64,000 nucleotides of DNA from Arthrobacter sp. DWC3 (GCF_002929375.1 NZ_PJIP01000001.1:310001-374000), one strand, 5' to 3'; counted from the stretch's first letter, positions 25,608 through 34,338 are shown. Made by a program: numbers and translations. Notes: generated from the sequence alone by a model not told the origin.

Positions 25608-27062
25608 ATGAAACCGAATGCCGCTGGGGCAAGAATCGTCTCCACCGCGCTGGCCGCCGCCTTCGCCGTCTGCGCGCTCGTCACGCCTGCGAGCGCGGGT
25701 ACCGTGCCGGCGGGCACCGGCCAGCAACTGCCGGCCTACCTGCAGGGGTACCGGCAGGGCCAGCTGCTCTGCCCGGGGGCAGCGCTGACGGGCAAGGTCT
25801 CGGTCGCGATCATCGATCCCATGATGGCCACCACGGACGCGCCGGGCGACTGCACGCTCCCGGACATGAAGGCCGCCAACCCCGGCACCACCTTCCTCGC
25901 GTACCTGAACATCGGCGCCATGCGTGACGCCGAGCCCTGGAACGGGGTGTTCCGGAACTCCTGTGCGGATACCGCGACGGCGGAGGGGAAGCGGTTCGCC
26001 GTGACCACGCCCAATCCGAGGGTGGCCGTGAACGAGGACGGCTTCGCCTCCTACCCGGGCTTCTCCTACCTGACCGTCGCCGACCTGTCCCCGGCCTACG
26101 CCGATGCCTGCGCCGCGACGGCGCACGCCATCCTCACCACGGACGCGCAGCGGGGCTCCACGAACGCCCCTCCCGCCCGGTTCGACGGCATCTTCCTCGA
26201 CGACGCCTCGATGTCTCCCTCGCACGGCCAGGACATGGTCGACGTCGGGCAGTGGGGGCCCTGGGCGAGCGACGACGCCTACGGCGAGGCCCTGATCGCC
26301 GCGGTGCAGCGCTTCGACGCGTCGCTCACCCGCACCCTCGGTCGCGACGTCCCCGTCGCCGTGAACCTCGGCGTCTACCCCGCCTGGCGCAACCAGGTGG
26401 ACCTCGCCACCCGGCTCGCCGCCACGGGCAGCGTGGACTTCGCACTCCGCGAGCACGTCGTGGCAGGCGGCACGGGCCTGCCGGCGCCGCTCGCGGACCT
26501 TGAGCAGGCCACCGTCGCGTACCGCACCATCACCGCCGCCGGGATGCCGGTGGTGGAACACGACTACTCCGTGCCGCTGCGCGAACTCCCGTCGTCGTCC
26601 TACCGCCAGGGCGCCGACATCGGCTCCTCGGCGCCGTGCCTGCGCGACACGTTCGGGTCGAGGACGTCCGTGGTGAACGCGGGCAAGGCGCGCCGAACGC
26701 TCGACCACCGGATGACGCTCGGGCACCTGCTGCAGACCCGGACGGCCGTGACCCGGCAGATGACGGCGACGCTCTCCCAGGCGGAACCCACCTGCCAGGA
26801 CAACGCGTGGGACGACGACGCGAACTTCGAGACGGTCACCACGGCCTCCGTCGACACCGCGGACGCGCAGGTCGCCGCGCTCACGAAGGCCGTGACCGGG
26901 GGAGCCTACGCATCGGTCAGTCCCATGAAGTTCAGCGGCGTGAACGTGGTGAAACTCTCGAACGGGAGCGTGGTGGCGGTCAACACCACCCATCTCTCGC
27001 GCACGGTCACCGCCTACGGCAAGACGCTCAGCGTGCCGGGACGCTCCGCAACCATCGGCTGA
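25608..27062 (+). CDS. secreted putative TIM-barrel glycoside hydrolase (GHL15-like)
   Basis: 484 aa. The signal peptide (ARIVSTALAAAFAVCALVTPASA) is followed by a barrel with FLAYLNIGAMRDAEP, FSYLTVADLSPAY, the acidic active-site strand FDGIFLDDASMSPSHG and VPVAVNLGVYPAWRNQ. The FDGIFLDD and FDGIMADND segments link it to the cytosolic homologue immediately upstream, and both to the GHL15/GH114-like superfamily. The C-terminal ~80 residues (SPMKFSGVNVVKLSNGSVVAVNTTHLS) form a beta-rich domain. It could process or release the polymer outside the cell, the job of the PelA hydrolase domain. It has its own promoter region after a terminator. GTG 25602 is an alternative start. Confidence 0.65.
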   Translation: MKPNAAGARIVSTALAAAFAVCALVTPASAGTVPAGTGQQLPAYLQGYRQGQLLCPGAALTGKVSVAIIDPMMATTDAPGDCTLPDMKAANPGTTFLAYLNIGAMRDAEPWNGVFRNSCADTATAEGKRFAVTTPNPRVAVNEDGFASYPGFSYLTVADLSPAYADACAATAHAILTTDAQRGSTNAPPARFDGIFLDDASMSPSHGQDMVDVGQWGPWASDDAYGEALIAAVQRFDASLTRTLGRDVPVAVNLGVYPAWRNQVDLATRLAATGSVDFALREHVVAGGTGLPAPLADLEQATVAYRTITAAGMPVVEHDYSVPLRELPSSSYRQGADIGSSAPCLRDTFGSRTSVVNAGKARRTLDHRMTLGHLLQTRTAVTRQMTATLSQAEPTCQDNAWDDDANFETVTTASVDTADAQVAALTKAVTGGAYASVSPMKFSGVNVVKLSNGSVVAVNTTHLSRTVTAYGKTLSVPGRSATIG

Positions 27063-27121
27063 CGCACGACGGCGGCCCGCGACGGCTGACGGCCGACGCG
27101 GCAGATGGCCGGCGGTCGGCG

Positions 27122-27169
27122 CCCGGCGTAGGCGCGGCCGGCGCGCGTCGCCTGCGCCTACGCCGGGCC
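27122..27169. terminator. bidirectional hairpin overlapping the thioesterase stop codon
   Basis: CCCGGCGTAGGCGC (27123-27136) pairs perfectly with GCGCCTACGCCGGG (27155-27168), extendable by one pair. The right arm contains the stop codon of the convergent thioesterase gene. Confidence 0.8.
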
Positions 27170-28129
27170 GGCCGCCGCCCGCAGGTGGGTCGGCAGCACG
27201 CTGCCCGGCGCGCGGCTGCGGATGAGGGCCAGGTCCCGGGCATGCTCGTGCAGGCGCCGGTCCTCCTCCGAGCGGGGGACCCACGGCGGCACCGGCACGG
27301 CCGAGCCCTCGTCGTCGCGCGCCACCATGACCGTGAGGCACGTGGTGGTGAGGTCCATCTCCCGCGCGCGGGGACTGCCCGAACGCACGTGGACCGCCAC
27401 GTGCATACCCTTGGAGCCCGTGTAGACGAGGCGTGCCTCCACCTCGACGACGTCCCCGATGTGCAGCGGCTTGATGAACCGGACGCCGCCGGAGAACACG
27501 GCCACGGTGTCCAGGCCGCAGTAGCGCGTGGAGCAGACGTAGGCGGCCTCGTCGATCCAGTCCATCACCGTGCCGCCGTGCACCTTCCCGCCCCAGTTCA
27601 CGTCGGTGGGCGCGGCGAGGAACCGCAGCACCGTCCGCTCGGCGGTGCCGGCGTCCGTGTACACCTGGCGGTCCATCTCCTCCACGATCTGCTTCCGGAC
27701 GTCGATGCGCGCCACCGCGTGCTCGCTGTCGAGGCGCTCGGCGTCGGTCCGCGGCTCGAAGGGGGGCACGCGCACGGGCCTGCCGTCGGGGCCGACCGCC
27801 ACGAAGATCACGAGGCACTCGGTGCGCTTCCCGGCGTCGTCCCCCGACACCGACCCGGACGAGACGACGGTGCGGATGTGCATGGACGAGGTGCCGGTGT
27901 GCACGATCGTGGCCTCGACCTCCACGAGGTCCCCGACCCTCACCGGGTCCGCGAAGTGGATGTTCCCCACGTAGGCGGTCACGCAGTACGTCTTCGCCCA
28001 GCCGACGGCGGCCGCGTAGGCGGCCTTGTCCACCCATTCGAGCACTGTGCCGGCGTCGACCGACCCACTGTGGCCGAGGTCTGTGGGGGAGGCGAGGAAC
28101 CTCAGGGTGACGGTGTTGGAGGGCTGCAT
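27158..28129 (-). CDS. acyl-CoA thioesterase, double hotdog
   Basis: 323 aa made of two hotdog domains in tandem. Each begins with the same pattern: TLRFLASPTDLGHSGSVDAGTVLEWVDKAAY (shown here in part: DLGHSGSVDAGTVLEW) and DVNWGGKVHGGTVMDWIDEAAY (DVNWGGKVHGGTVMDW). The second keeps the HGGTxxxxxD form of active acyl-CoA thioesterases; the first has DAG in place of HGG and may be structural. The expected reaction is hydrolysis of acyl-CoA to fatty acid and CoA. It lies 90 bases downstream of a TetR gene on the same strand and may be co-transcribed with it. Confidence 0.85.
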   Translation of the reverse strand: MQPSNTVTLRFLASPTDLGHSGSVDAGTVLEWVDKAAYAAAVGWAKTYCVTAYVGNIHFADPVRVGDLVEVEATIVHTGTSSMHIRTVVSSGSVSGDDAGKRTECLVIFVAVGPDGRPVRVPPFEPRTDAERLDSEHAVARIDVRKQIVEEMDRQVYTDAGTAERTVLRFLAAPTDVNWGGKVHGGTVMDWIDEAAYVCSTRYCGLDTVAVFSGGVRFIKPLHIGDVVEVEARLVYTGSKGMHVAVHVRSGSPRAREMDLTTTCLTVMVARDDEGSAVPVPPWVPRSEEDRRLHEHARDLALIRSRAPGSVLPTHLRAAAGPA

Positions 28130-28200
28130 GACCCAGTATCACCACGTCCGGCAGGCATCCGGAAGCGTTCCGGGGGCGTGCTGGGCGTGCAGCCGGGAAA

Positions 28201-28240
28201 CGCGGCGGTCAGGCGGCGGTCAGGCGGTGATCAGGCGGCG
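28201..28240. repeat. short 11-bp tandem repeat at the end of the TetR gene
   Basis: Units CGCGGCGGTCA, GGCGGCGGTCA, GGCGGTGATCA and a partial fourth run across the TetR stop codon (28220-28222). Each unit offers a stop triplet on the minus strand, so unit number could vary the protein end slightly. Confidence 0.55.
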
Positions 28241-28789
28241 AACGGCCAGGCGGATCAGCTCCCGGCGCTCCTCGTGCTGCGCCTCGTCGTCGTCGGGGGA
28301 CGCCGCGACGGTGGTGCTGACGGGGGACCACGTCATCGACAGGGCGATCACCAGCGAGAACAGGTGTGCCGGGGGGATGGCGGGGTCCACGAGCCCTCGG
28401 GCCTGGGCCGCCGCGATGGCCTCGAACTTGGGTCCGTCGAGGGTGCCGATTTCGGGCCCGAGCCCACCGGACGGCGCGCGCTCGAGCCGCGTCCAGACGG
28501 CGAGCTTGACCACCAGCGGATGCGCCAGGTAGTCGTCGTACAGGCGCACCGCGTACCCGGGCAGGTCCTCGCCGTCGATCGGCACGGCGTCGACGATGGC
28601 CCGCAGCTGGTCGCGGAGCACGGCGCTGAACAGCTGCTCCTTGTTGCCGAAGTAGGCATAGAGCTGCGCCTTGTTGGCGCGGGCGGCCGTGGCGATGCGG
28701 TCGATCCGCGCGCCGGCGATCCCGCGCCCGGCGAACTCCTCGGTGGCGGCCTCGAGGATCCGCTTCCTGGTCGCGTCGCTGTTACCCAT
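28220..28789 (-). CDS. TetR family repressor
   Basis: 189 aa. The helix-turn-helix reads ARIDRIATAARANKAQLYAYFGNKEQLFSAV. The C-terminal domain is of the TetR_C type seen in regulators of oxidoreductases. The gene is divergent from a zinc alcohol dehydrogenase gene, and the 92-bp gap contains two copies of a 15-bp sequence in inverted orientation (28804-28818 and 28850-28864), which are its probable operators. This is the classic arrangement of a repressor with its divergent target. Confidence 0.88.
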   Translation of the reverse strand: MGNSDATRKRILEAATEEFAGRGIAGARIDRIATAARANKAQLYAYFGNKEQLFSAVLRDQLRAIVDAVPIDGEDLPGYAVRLYDDYLAHPLVVKLAVWTRLERAPSGGLGPEIGTLDGPKFEAIAAAQARGLVDPAIPPAHLFSLVIALSMTWSPVSTTVAASPDDDEAQHEERRELIRLAVRRLITA

Positions 28790-28803
28790 CCCCCCACCCT
28801 ATT

Positions 28804-28864
28804 CCAACCGTTTGGTTTCTTTCTCCTCCTCCGTCGGGTACGGTGAAGCAAACCAAACGGTTGG
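28804..28864. promoter_or_regulatory. twin inverted TetR operators in the divergent promoter
   Basis: CCAACCGTTTGGTTT (28804-28818) and AAACCAAACGGTTGG (28850-28864) are exact reverse complements; each core AACC-N4-GGTT is itself palindromic. One site lies 14 bases before the TetR start and the other 17 bases before the dehydrogenase start. Confidence 0.85.
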
Positions 28865-28881
28865 TTATTGAAGGAGTTCTC

Positions 28882-29916
28882 ATGAGGCACATCCACGGAT
28901 ACGCATCCGTCCAGGGCGGCAGCGGCGTGACGCCGTGGATCTTCGAGCGGCGCGACCTCCGCCCCGACGACATCGCCGTCGGCGTCGACTACTGCGGCGT
29001 CTGCCACAGCGACCTCGACGCACTCGCCTCGGCCGCGCAGGGCCCGGCGCGCCTCGTGCCCGGTCACGAGTTCACCGGGACGGTCACCGAGATCGGCCCG
29101 GACGTCACGCGCTTCGCCGTCGGCCAGCGCGTGGCGGTCGGCAACATCGTCGACTCGTGCGGCACGTGCGCGGCCTGCCTCGCCGACCAGCAGAACTACT
29201 GCCATGCCTTCCCCACCCTCACCTACGGCGGCGTCGATCGGCACGACGGCCTGCCCACGCAGGGCGGCTGCTCCGAGGAGTACGTGGTCCGCGAGGACTT
29301 CGCCTACACCGTCCCTGCCCGGCTGGACCCTGCCGCGGTGGCACCGCTGATGTGCGCCGGGGTGACCGTCTGGGAGCCTCTGCGGCGCTGGCACGTGGGC
29401 CCGGGCAGCACCGTGGGCGTCGTCGGGATCGGCGGGCTGGGGCACCTCGCGGTCAAGCTCGCCAAGGCGCTCGGCGCGCGCGTCACGGTTTTCACCACCT
29501 CACCCGCCAAGGCGGACGCGGCCTACCTGCTGGGAGCGGACCACGTGGTGCTCTCCACCGACCCTGCCGCCATGGCCGCGCAGTTCGACACCCAGGACCT
29601 GATCCTCGACACTGCGTCGGCCCCGCACGACATGACGCCCTATCTGCGGGCGCTGTCCATGGACGGCACGCTGTGCAGCCTGGGTATCACCGAACGGCTG
29701 GAGTTCGATCCCATGGCGCTGCTGATCGGACGCAAGAGCCTCGCCTCGGCGGGCAGCGGTGGCACCCGAGCCACGCAGGAGCTGCTCGATTTCTGCGGCG
29801 AGCACGGCATCACGGCCGATGTCGAGGTGCTGCCCGTGGCCGAGGTGAACCAGGCGCTGGACCGGCTGCGGCGCAACGACGTGCGCTACCGGTTCGTCCT
29901 CGACCTGACCGCGTAG
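28882..29916 (+). CDS. zinc-dependent alcohol dehydrogenase (CAD/YahK type)
   Basis: 344 aa. Catalytic zinc: YCGVCHSDLDAL and GHEFTG. Structural zinc: the four-cysteine lobe CGTCAACLADQQNYC. Cofactor loop: GVVGIGGLGHLAVKLAKALGARVTVF, NADPH-type by similarity to cinnamyl-alcohol-dehydrogenase-like enzymes. Likely reduces aldehydes. ATG 28882 has AAGGAG five bases before; an upstream GTG at 28843 lies between the operators and is rejected. Expression should be controlled by the divergent TetR. The stop is one base from the stop of the convergent dehydrogenase gene. Confidence 0.88.
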   Translation: MRHIHGYASVQGGSGVTPWIFERRDLRPDDIAVGVDYCGVCHSDLDALASAAQGPARLVPGHEFTGTVTEIGPDVTRFAVGQRVAVGNIVDSCGTCAACLADQQNYCHAFPTLTYGGVDRHDGLPTQGGCSEEYVVREDFAYTVPARLDPAAVAPLMCAGVTVWEPLRRWHVGPGSTVGVVGIGGLGHLAVKLAKALGARVTVFTTSPAKADAAYLLGADHVVLSTDPAAMAAQFDTQDLILDTASAPHDMTPYLRALSMDGTLCSLGITERLEFDPMALLIGRKSLASAGSGGTRATQELLDFCGEHGITADVEVLPVAEVNQALDRLRRNDVRYRFVLDLTA

Positions 29917-29917
29917 G

Positions 29918-30961
29918 TCAGCGCCCCACGTCGATCACGGTCACGCCGCCCGCGGAGCGGTCGCCGGCCATCGCCACGAGGGCGTCCGGGACCTCGTCGA
30001 GGGTGATCCTGCGCTCGATGAGGTCCTGCGGGCGCAGCCGGTCCGCGGCCACGAGGTCGAGCATTCCCGTGTAGTCCTGTGCAGGCATGCCGTGGCTGCC
30101 GAGGATCGAGAGCTCCCTGCCGATCACCGCGCCCATGGGGATCACGGGGTCGGCTGGGAACAGGCCGATCTGCACGTGCCGGCCGCGGGGCCGCAGGGAC
30201 AGGATCCCCACGGCGGCGGTCTCCTCCCGGCCGAGGGCATCCACCGAGACGTGGAACCCGGAGGGGGCGGCATCGGCCAGGGCGGCGAGCACCGCGGCAC
30301 GGGACAGGCCGGACGAGTCGATGGTGGCTGAGGCGCCGAACCGGGCGGCGCGTGTCAGGGCGACGTCGTCGATGTCCACCGCCACCACGCGGGCGCCGAG
30401 CGCCGCGCCGATCATGACGGCGCTCAGCCCCACGCCGCCGCACCCGACCACCACGAGGGACTCCCCGTCCGCGAGGCGGGCCTGGTGGACGAGGCCGCGG
30501 TACGACGTCGCGAAGCGGCACCCGAGGAGCGCGGCGGCGCCGGCGTCGAGGGAGTCGGGGACGGCGATCAGGTTCGTGTCGGCGTCGTGCAGTGCCACGA
30601 GGTCGGCGAACGAACCCCAGTGCGTGAAGCCCGGCTGCGTCTGGTTGCGGCACACCTGGCCGTTGCCGGAGAGGCATTCGGGGCAGCGGCCGCAGGCGCA
30701 GACGAACGGCGTGGTCACGCGGTCGCCGACGGAGAAGCGGCGGACGTCGTCGCCTGCCGCAGCGATGGTGCCCACCAGCTCGTGGCCGGGGACGTGCGGG
30801 AGGGTGATGCCGCCGTCGTGCCCGAGCCAGCCGTGCACATCGCTGCGGCAGAGGCCCGTGGCCTCGACGCGGACCACGACGCCGCCCGGCGAGGGGGCGG
30901 GTGCGGGGACGTCCCGGAGGACGGGGCGGGCGGAGAACCCGTCGAAGCAGACAGCGCGCAT
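29918..30961 (-). CDS. zinc-dependent alcohol dehydrogenase
   Basis: 347 aa. GLCRSDVHGWLGHDGG and PGHELVG hold the catalytic zinc ligands, CACGRCPECLSGNGQVC the structural zinc, and VVVGCGGVGLSAVMIGAALGARVVAVDI the NAD-binding loop. It is a different subfamily from the neighbouring dehydrogenase (closer to NAD-dependent secondary-alcohol or 'alcohol dehydrogenase catalytic domain' enzymes). It is convergent with that gene, stops one base apart, so the two transcripts must share terminator sequence or read into each other. Substrate unknown. Confidence 0.85.
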   Translation of the reverse strand: MRAVCFDGFSARPVLRDVPAPAPSPGGVVVRVEATGLCRSDVHGWLGHDGGITLPHVPGHELVGTIAAAGDDVRRFSVGDRVTTPFVCACGRCPECLSGNGQVCRNQTQPGFTHWGSFADLVALHDADTNLIAVPDSLDAGAAALLGCRFATSYRGLVHQARLADGESLVVVGCGGVGLSAVMIGAALGARVVAVDIDDVALTRAARFGASATIDSSGLSRAAVLAALADAAPSGFHVSVDALGREETAAVGILSLRPRGRHVQIGLFPADPVIPMGAVIGRELSILGSHGMPAQDYTGMLDLVAADRLRPQDLIERRITLDEVPDALVAMAGDRSAGGVTVIDVGR

Positions 30962-31022
30962 CGCACCATTCTGCCCCGCGCATTCCCCGTCCGGCGCACC
31001 GCCCCGGCCTGTCGGCGCTGGA

Positions 31023-32648
31023 TCAGCCCTGCGGCGGGATGACCCTGCGTGCGGCCCGCGACCCGGTGCGCCGGGCGCCGGTGATGAGGGGATCCTTCGC
31101 GAGGTCCATCATGAGCGCCACGCACAGGCCGATCATGACGAGCAGGAACGGGGCCGCGGCGATGATGGTGAGCGTCTGCAGGGCCTCGAGGCTCCCCACG
31201 GAGAGCAGGACGGCGGCCACGCCGCCGGTCAGGGTGCCCCACAGGATGGTCAGCCACTTGCGGGGGACGGCCGAGCCGAAGGAGGACAGCGAGCCGAGCA
31301 CGATCGAGGAGGCGTCCGCGCCGGAGATGAAGAAGACCGCCACGAGGATCACCACGAGGATGGAGGTCACGGCCGCCAGCGGGTACTGGGCGAGGAGTGC
31401 GAACATGGCCGACTCCTGGCTCTCGGCGTTGGCCGCGGCGATGTCCACGCCGGTGTCCTGCAGGTGCAGGGCCGAGCCGCCCCACACGCCGAACCAGACG
31501 AGGCTGATGATGCTGGGCACGGCGACGACGCCGATGACGAACTCGCGGATGGTGCGCCCGCGCGAGATCTTCGCGAGGAACGAGCCGACGAAGGGCGTCC
31601 ACGAGACCCACCAGGCCCAGTAGAAGATGGTCCATGCGGCCAGCCACTCGTGGCCGCCGAACGCGCCCGTGCGGGAGGACATCTGGGGCAGGCCGATGAG
31701 GTAGTTGCCGGCAGACGCCGGGATGAGCTCGAGGATGAAGACCGTGGGGCCGACGACGAACAGGAAGAACAGCAGCGCCAGGGCCAGGATCATGTTGCCG
31801 TTGGAGAGCCACTTGATGCCGCGGCTCACGCCGCTGACGGCGGAGATGACGAAGCAGACGGTCAGGATCGCGATCAGCGTGATCTGCAGCGCGAGGCTGC
31901 TGCCCATGCCGAAGACCTCGGTGAGCCCGCCGTTGATCTGCAGGACGCCGAGGCCCAGGGACGTGGCCGAGCCGAAGAGGGTCGCGAAGATGGCGAACAC
32001 GTCGATGGCGCGCATCCCGGCGGGCGTGGGGCGGCCGCGGAAGAGCGCGGTGAAGGCTCCGCTGAAGCCGGCGCCGCGGCCCTTGCGGAACGCCGAGTAG
32101 GCGAGGGCCAGGCCCACGACGGCGTAGATGGCCCAGGGGTGGATGGCCCAGTGGAAGAGCGTGTAGTTCATGGCCTGCCGGGCTGCTTCCGAGCTGCCGG
32201 GCTCGATGCCCTCGATGGGAGGTGCGAGGTAGTGGGAGATGGGTTCGGTGACGCCGTAGAACATGAGCCCGATGCCCATACCCGCGCTGAACATCATCGC
32301 GATCCACGACACCCGCGAGTACTCGGGCTTCTCGCCGTCCTTGCCGAGGGGGATGCGACCGTACTTGCTGAAGGCGAGGAACAGGGCGAACACCACGAAG
32401 CCGGTGGCCGTGAGCACGAACGCCCAGCCGAAGTTCACCACGAGGCCGTTGAGCACGGAGGTGGTGAAGTCCGAGAACACGGTGGGGAAGACCACGGCCG
32501 CGAGCATCAGCAGGATGACGATCGAGAGCGAGACGAACAGTACGGGCCTGTCCAGCGCAGCCTTCGCGGGAGCCTCTCCCGGAGGGACCTCGAAGGGTAT
32601 GTCCTCGCTGGGTGGTGATCCGTGAATTGGCTCGGTGGAATTAGACAT
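31023..32648 (-). CDS. BCCT family betaine/choline/carnitine transporter
   Basis: 541 aa with 12 predicted membrane helices. Family signatures include SAGMGIGLMFYGVTEPISHY in the third helix region and FYWAWWVSWTPFVGSFLAKISRGRTIREFV, with the Trp-rich substrate-binding segment. Members import glycine betaine, choline or carnitine with Na+ or H+; helix 3 GMGIG suggests the Na+-coupled betaine type but this is not certain. It probably serves osmoprotection. A 390-bp upstream region with palindromes precedes it; the dehydrogenase gene follows after 61 bases and could be co-transcribed. Confidence 0.9.
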   Translation of the reverse strand: MSNSTEPIHGSPPSEDIPFEVPPGEAPAKAALDRPVLFVSLSIVILLMLAAVVFPTVFSDFTTSVLNGLVVNFGWAFVLTATGFVVFALFLAFSKYGRIPLGKDGEKPEYSRVSWIAMMFSAGMGIGLMFYGVTEPISHYLAPPIEGIEPGSSEAARQAMNYTLFHWAIHPWAIYAVVGLALAYSAFRKGRGAGFSGAFTALFRGRPTPAGMRAIDVFAIFATLFGSATSLGLGVLQINGGLTEVFGMGSSLALQITLIAILTVCFVISAVSGVSRGIKWLSNGNMILALALLFFLFVVGPTVFILELIPASAGNYLIGLPQMSSRTGAFGGHEWLAAWTIFYWAWWVSWTPFVGSFLAKISRGRTIREFVIGVVAVPSIISLVWFGVWGGSALHLQDTGVDIAAANAESQESAMFALLAQYPLAAVTSILVVILVAVFFISGADASSIVLGSLSSFGSAVPRKWLTILWGTLTGGVAAVLLSVGSLEALQTLTIIAAAPFLLVMIGLCVALMMDLAKDPLITGARRTGSRAARRVIPPQG

Positions 32649-33038
32649 AGGGCTTAGGGTACGTGGGCCGCGAGGCGCCGGTCCGGGCGAATCGGAGCCC
32701 AGAATCCGCTTGCCGGAGCCCTCCGGCGGTGGTTCGCGGCACGCATCGCGGCGTGCCCGGCGGTCGCGCGCAGCGCGCGGCCGAACGGCCGTGCTTCCCC
32801 GTCATGACGGGGAAGCAGGGGTTCCCGGTCCCCTGCCCACGGGGGAGGAGGGCCGGCCTCCCGCGGTTCGCGGACCCAGCCCGGGCGCGCACCCCAGGGG
32901 TACCCTGCCGGACGCGCCGACTGTGACGAACACCCCACAACGGCGGTGGTCGCGCACCCGTTCCGGGACAGCCGTGGCTGGTCGACCCTCTCGGGTCAGG
33001 GCGGCGCTGATCAGGTAGCCCTGGTCAGCCCTCTCGGG
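32649..33038. other. 390-bp intergenic region upstream of the BCCT gene, rich in palindromes
   Basis: No gene supported. It contains a perfect 24-bp palindrome at 32793-32816 (half GCTTCCCCGTCA), a GCGCGC inverted repeat near 32768-32780 and a 15-bp direct repeat CCCTCTCGGGTCAGG at 32986-33000 and 33029-33043, the second copy running into the end of the MFS gene. No obvious -10/-35 pair for the transporter was found. Confidence 0.5.
32793..32816. repeat. perfect 24-bp palindrome
   Basis: GCTTCCCCGTCA followed directly by its reverse complement, with no loop bases. It lies 145 bases upstream of the BCCT start and could be an operator or part of a terminator for the MFS gene, which is transcribed toward it. 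Confidence 0.6.
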
Positions 33039-34271
33039 TCAGGCGGCCCGGAGCCGTCGGCGCTCCCGGCGGTCGGTGGCGGTGTCGGTGGTCAAGCTCA
33101 GCCCGAGGCCCACGGCGACGAGGAGGATCATGACGAAGGGCAGCACCTCGAGGCCGATCCCGTCGAGCAGGAGCCCGCCGAGCAGTGCCCCGCCGCCGAT
33201 GCCGACGTTGAACGCCGTCGTCTGCAGGGCGGCCGAGAGGTCGCGCGTGCGGAAGGATGCCGTGCGGAGCATCCTGGTCTGCAGCATGGCTGGGATGCCG
33301 CCGAACGCCGCACCCCAGACGATCACGGCGACGAGCACCACCACGGTGTCGGCGGTTGCGAGCGCGAGGGTGAGGACGGCGGCCATGACCACGAGCACCA
33401 CGCCCGCGAAGGCCTTGCGGGGGAAGCGGTCCGCGGCGTATCCGGCCCCGACGAGCCCGATGATGCCCGCGCCGCCGTAGAGGAACAGGACGAGGGCCAC
33501 GGAGCCCGGTTCGAAGGACGAGACGTCCGTCAGCCAGGGGGCGATGTAGGTGTAGAACGTGTTCTGGCCCGTCAGCAGGATCAGGATGACGGTGCACAGC
33601 AGGAGGACACCGCGGAAGCTCGGATCCCGGCGCAGCGGGACGTGGGCCTCGCCGGCTGCCCGTTCCACGTGGTGGTTCACGGGCGGCAGGAACTTCACGA
33701 TCACGAGGGCCAGGACGGCCACGACCACGCCGATGATGGTGAACGCGGCGCGCCAGCCGAGGGCGTTGCCGATCGCCGTCCCCACGGGGACGCCGAGCAC
33801 GAAGGCCGCCGTCCCCCCGCCGGCCGTGATGGCCACGGCCTTGCCGAGCTGCTGGGCCGGGACGAGGTGCGCGGAGTAGGCGGCGACCACGGCCCAGAAG
33901 AGGCCGTGCGCCAGGCCGCCGAGGATGCGGGCGGCGACGAGGATGCCGTACGTGGGGGCCACGGCGGCGAGGATGTTCGCCGCCGCGATCACCAGGAGCA
34001 CGAGGACGATCAGCGACTTGCGTGAGAACCGCTGCGTCACGGCGGCGAGCGGCGTGGTGGCGACCACCACCGTGCCCGCGAAGATGGTCACGAGGTAGCC
34101 GGCGGTGGAGATGCCGACGTCGAGGTCGCGGGCCATGGCGGGCAGGAGGCCGGTGGGCAGGAACTCGCTGGTCACGGAGACGAAGATCGCCCCCGCGAGG
34201 GACAGCAGTCCGACGTAGGGGAACGGCGCGGACGCCTTCGCGGTGGTTCTCGGCGGAAGGGAGACAGACAA
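33039..34271 (-). CDS. MFS transporter, sugar/drug efflux (AraJ-like)
   Basis: 410 aa with 12 membrane helices. The motif A-like loop reads TQRFSRKSLIVLV after helix 2, and GGLAHGLFWAVVAAYSAHLVP and TAGGGTAAFVLGVPVGTAIGNALGWRAAFTII (helices 4-5, motif C) are typical of the arabinose/drug efflux group. The start is uncertain: TTG 34271 gives MSVSLPPRTTAK, and TTG 34346 is an in-frame alternative lying inside an inverted repeat. No good ribosome site precedes either. Substrate unknown. Confidence 0.8.
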   Translation of the reverse strand: MSVSLPPRTTAKASAPFPYVGLLSLAGAIFVSVTSEFLPTGLLPAMARDLDVGISTAGYLVTIFAGTVVVATTPLAAVTQRFSRKSLIVLVLLVIAAANILAAVAPTYGILVAARILGGLAHGLFWAVVAAYSAHLVPAQQLGKAVAITAGGGTAAFVLGVPVGTAIGNALGWRAAFTIIGVVVAVLALVIVKFLPPVNHHVERAAGEAHVPLRRDPSFRGVLLLCTVILILLTGQNTFYTYIAPWLTDVSSFEPGSVALVLFLYGGAGIIGLVGAGYAADRFPRKAFAGVVLVVMAAVLTLALATADTVVVLVAVIVWGAAFGGIPAMLQTRMLRTASFRTRDLSAALQTTAFNVGIGGGALLGGLLLDGIGLEVLPFVMILLVAVGLGLSLTTDTATDRRERRRLRAA

Positions 34272-34338
34272 GGGGTACCAATCATCGGGAGTGCCGGCGG
34301 TCGTCGCCCCGGTTGCGCCGTTGAGAACCGGAAGGCGC

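Noticed and set aside
28201-28240. Phase-variable tandem repeat switch
   Set aside because: Only three imperfect 11-bp units at the extreme end of the TetR gene; changes would alter just the last residues.
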